From the NCBI RefSeq assembly GCF_002608565.1, contig NZ_LIXM01000017.1, positions 1 to 64,000 of the forward strand: a stretch of DNA of 64,000 bases, read 5' to 3'. Position numbers and translations under genes: made by a program. Origin of the DNA: Vibrio sp. PID17_43. GTDB taxonomy: Bacteria; Pseudomonadota; Gammaproteobacteria; Enterobacterales; Vibrionaceae. This document shows positions 61,730-64,000 of the stretch, in pieces (the stretch's first letter is position 1; each line of letters begins with the position of its first letter). The notes below the pieces were generated by a model. That model searched no databases. It was given only the letters and a program-made list of their open reading frames with translations, and was not told the origin of the DNA.

Positions 61730-62365
61730 TTAACAATGGAGAGTACTTAGCGCTTCTTCAAGCAGCAGTAACTGCTCCATGCCTTGCTCTGTGGCAACTG
61801 GTTTCACAACATTTAGCATTTGTAGCATGCCTTGCTTCACCATTTGCTCGGTAATTTCAGTCTTTGGTGACATCGCCGATTGGTAAGCCAACCAACTGCA
61901 AGCAATCAAATGCAGCGAGCATACCAATGACTTTAGCTGTTGTTGATCGACATTCAGCAAGTTCAGTGATACAAACTCTTGCATAATCGCAATCAAATTC
62001 GCTTGCAGTTTTTCTTGAACATCAATGTATTGATCATGGAGCCTATCATCTCGCGATAGGATTTCTGGCAAATTCGCGTAGAAAAAGCGGTATTTCCACA
62101 TCAAAGTGAAGATCGAGTCGAGGTAACTTTTCAGCATGGCCAGACTCTCCTGCGAGCCCTGAATTGGCGTGAATCTCTCTAGCAACTCTGCAGAGTATAG
62201 CCCAAAGATCTCTCGTACAATTTCTTGCTTATTGCGGAAATGGTAATACAAATTGCCAGGGCTGATTTCAATATAATCAGCAATATGGTTAGTGGTGATG
62301 TTGCGCTCACCGTGTTGATTGAACAACTCCAGTGCCGCATAGACGATCTTGTCACGCGTTTTCAT
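61730..62365 (-). CDS. TetR family transcriptional regulator
   Basis: This 211-aa protein has an N-terminal TetR helix-turn-helix (IVYAALELFNQHGERNITTNHIADYIEISPGNLYYHFRNKQEI, read in parts) and an all-helical C-terminal ligand domain. The target and ligand are unknown. It lies 21 bases after the VanZ-like gene in the same direction, so they may be cotranscribed. Confidence 0.9.
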   Translation of the reverse strand: MKTRDKIVYAALELFNQHGERNITTNHIADYIEISPGNLYYHFRNKQEIVREIFGLYSAELLERFTPIQGSQESLAMLKSYLDSIFTLMWKYRFFYANLPEILSRDDRLHDQYIDVQEKLQANLIAIMQEFVSLNLLNVDQQQLKSLVCSLHLIACSWLAYQSAMSPKTEITEQMVKQGMLQMLNVVKPVATEQGMEQLLLLEEALSTLHC

Positions 62366-62386
62366 TGTTATCGTATTCCCTCTTGA

Positions 62387-62761
62387 TTATCGAATCGAGT
62401 ATAGCGACTTCACCAATCTAGGTCGATAGAGGCTCCCAATACGGTAACATAGCAGACCAGTGAGAATGCCGCTGGCGTTAGCAATTAAGTCATACCAAGA
62501 GGGTTGTCTGCCTACATACCCCTGTAGGATTTCAATCACACCGCTAAATAGTAATATGCCCATCGCAATGGCCCAACGCAGACGCCACTGTGATACACAA
62601 AAACAGCCTAAGAAAGCAAAACCACTGTAGGCCATGGCATGCTGCACCTTATCTAAGTAAGCAATATTGCCCCAATCTTGCAAATCGCCAGAGCTCAAGG
62701 ACAAGTAAGCGATCAATGAGCCAAAACTCAATAGAATAATACGGGCTGCGGCCAGGTTCAT
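62387..62761 (-). CDS. VanZ-like membrane protein
   Basis: This 124-aa protein has four predicted membrane segments and the VanZ pattern: DKVQHAMAYSGFAFLG near residue 37 and EILQGYVGRQPSWYDLIANASG near 77-98. The family was named from teicoplanin resistance in Gram-positives, but most members have no known role. It is eight bases after epmA, so it is likely cotranscribed with it. Confidence 0.88.
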   Translation of the reverse strand: MNLAAARIILLSFGSLIAYLSLSSGDLQDWGNIAYLDKVQHAMAYSGFAFLGCFCVSQWRLRWAIAMGILLFSGVIEILQGYVGRQPSWYDLIANASGILTGLLCYRIGSLYRPRLVKSLYSIR

Positions 62762-62769
62762 GGTAGTTC

Positions 62770-63741
62770 CTATGCGATTGGGAATGGAAAAGCGGTGACT
62801 TGGTCAATATGGTCACACCCGAGAGCAAGCATAATCAGACGATCCACACCAAGCGCCACACCGGCACAATCGGGTAATCCCGCTTCTAATGCACCAATCA
62901 GGTGGTAATCGATCGGCTGTGGTTTTAACCCCATTTCAAGACGTTTGGCATTGTCTTGTTCAAAACGCGCCAGTTGCTCTTTTGGGTTATCCAATTCATG
63001 AAAGCCATTCGCCAACTCAATCCCTTTAAAGTAGACCTCAAAACGATCGGCAACACGATGATCTTGTAGATTGATTTTTGCCAGCGCCGCCTGTGATGCC
63101 GGGAAGTCATAAACAAAAGCCGGCACTTGTTGACCAATCTTCGCTTCGACACCAATACTAAACAGCAGTTGCAACAAAGTATCGCGATCTTCTTCAGGTT
63201 CTGCAATGTCACTCAGCCCCAGCTTAGCTGCAACCGCTTTTAGCTCTTGCATCGAGCCTTCTAATGGGCACACACCCAGTACATCAATAAAGGCTTGTTG
63301 GTAAGTCATGCGCTCTGCTGCGCCACACTTCAGTACCCGTTGCAGAAGATCGTTTATCTCGTCCATCAATTTATGGTGGTCAAAACCAATGCGGTACCAC
63401 TCTAGCATGGTGAACTCAGGGTTATGGTAACGGCCATTCTCTTCGTTACGAAAAGCTTTGTTGATTTGGTAGATACAGCCACTGCCCGCTGCGAGCAAAC
63501 GCTTCATATGGAACTCTGGACTGGTCATAAAGAACAGTTTACTACCATCCGCATAGCCAGGCCCAACAAACTCGGTCTGAAAGGTATGCAAATGAATGTC
63601 GGTCACGGTCGCATGGCTCATGGCTGGCGTGTCGACTTCCATCACCTCTCGCTCGGCAAAAAATTGACGAATAGCCATAATCAACGCCGCACGTTGACGG
63701 AGTTGCTCTATAGAAGCGGTAGGTTGCCAGGTCGTTTGCAT
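62770..63741 (-). CDS. epmA: EF-P (R)-beta-lysine ligase EpmA
   Basis: EpmA (323 aa, also PoxA/GenX) is a truncated class-II LysRS paralogue that attaches (R)-beta-lysine to elongation factor P. It lacks the anticodon domain. Motif 2 ([20 protein letters not shown]) and motif 3 ([15 protein letters not shown]) are intact. It should be the first gene of epmA-vanZ-tetR. In E. coli it is divergent from the frd operon. Confidence 0.97.
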   Translation of the reverse strand: MQTTWQPTASIEQLRQRAALIMAIRQFFAEREVMEVDTPAMSHATVTDIHLHTFQTEFVGPGYADGSKLFFMTSPEFHMKRLLAAGSGCIYQINKAFRNEENGRYHNPEFTMLEWYRIGFDHHKLMDEINDLLQRVLKCGAAERMTYQQAFIDVLGVCPLEGSMQELKAVAAKLGLSDIAEPEEDRDTLLQLLFSIGVEAKIGQQVPAFVYDFPASQAALAKINLQDHRVADRFEVYFKGIELANGFHELDNPKEQLARFEQDNAKRLEMGLKPQPIDYHLIGALEAGLPDCAGVALGVDRLIMLALGCDHIDQVTAFPFPIA

Positions 63742-64000
63742 TACAAGATTCTTAAATATTGGGGAATAGAGGAAAGTAGCAATTTTTGCATGTTTTTCCT
63801 AGTCCAGAGAAGAGGGATTACGCTTGTTCTCATCCCTGAAAAAACCAAATAACAGGCAATTTATTCTGAAGCCAGAGTTATTCGTATTACAGCGCAAAAA
63901 AACACCGTTAGTAATCCTATTATCAACGAGGGTTATGTTACGCAACAGTCAGGTAACATTGGTGAGATTGACCTTTATATACCATGGGATTCAGGTCGTG
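63742..64000. promoter_or_regulatory. Upstream region of epmA and the next gene (probably frdA)
   Basis: No gene is seen. A 7-bp inverted repeat ATGTTAC (63935-63941) and GTAACAT (63953-63959), 18 bases apart centre to centre, looks like an operator. In E. coli and other gamma-proteobacteria frdABCD starts here divergently; the gene is beyond the window, so this is inferred. Confidence 0.45.

Overview
The window is chromosomal DNA of a gamma-proteobacterium, almost certainly a Vibrio of the Harveyi/parahaemolyticus type. Reasons: a MotX sodium-motor protein gene with a sigma-28 promoter, Vibrio-like sequences throughout (CRP, Hfq, MutL, the str operon), and gene blocks shared with E. coli (tus-yheO-fkpA-slyX-slyD-kef-yheS-prkB-crp; rlmB-rnr-nsrR...purA-hflCK-hflX-hfq-miaA-mutL-amiB-tsaE-queG; yibN-secB-gpsA-cysE) but with Vibrio-specific joins. 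I see no prophage, IS element, integron or CRISPR; this is mainly core genome. The names are homology calls made by reading the proteins, not by a database search.

Layout. 1-5.4 kb: translation genes on the minus strand (start of tuf, fusA, rpsG, rpsL) behind a strong promoter, then the TusBCD sulfur relay for tRNA and its YheO-type neighbour. 5.5-12.1 kb: envelope folding and detoxification genes (FkpA, a WD40 lipoprotein, SlyX, isoaspartyl peptidase, SlyD, YheV, KefB/KefG). 12.3-17.9 kb, plus strand: ABC-F protein YheS, a TIGR02444-like protein, YheT, YheU, PrkB and the global regulator CRP. 18-23.9 kb: arginine succinyltransferase pathway (argD/astC, astA, astD and a DUF1338 oxygenase-like gene) and pabA. 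24-29.8 kb: trpS, gph, then an unusual junction to rlmB-rnr-nsrR. 29.9-31.8 kb: hmp, facing nsrR over two NsrR-like boxes, and motX. 32-43 kb: purA, hflCK, hflX, hfq, miaA, mutL, amiB, tsaE. 43.3-46.4 kb: queG, a gene-free region with DnaA boxes, and a dense tRNA array (six tRNA-Gly(GCC), four initiator tRNA-fMet, one decayed tRNA-Gly). 46.4-53.9 kb: orn, rsgA, psd, an SLC13 symporter, a chemoreceptor and an EamA transporter. 54-60.5 kb: gpmI, yibN, secB, gpsA, cysE, envC. 60.6-64 kb: a DHH phosphoesterase, TetR, VanZ-like and epmA genes, ending in a regulatory region that probably precedes frdA (inferred).

The most interesting signals are in non-coding DNA. (1) Between queG and the tRNA-Gly array there are consensus DnaA boxes, including a perfect inverted pair, at the place where E. 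coli carries the DnaA-titrating locus datA. (2) Every spacer of the tRNA array can fold into a hairpin; those after tRNA-Gly show base-pair covariation. (3) The array contains an exact 224-bp tandem duplication and a tRNA-Gly pseudogene. (4) The rpsG-fusA spacer holds three hairpins, two of them mutually exclusive. (5) A small ORF with an excellent ribosome binding site lies between argD and pabA. Functionally the window links translation and tRNA modification (Tus, MiaA, TsaE, QueG, EpmA, RsgA, HflX), RNA decay (Rnr, Orn, Hfq), nitric-oxide defence (NsrR/Hmp) and cell-wall splitting (AmiB, EnvC).
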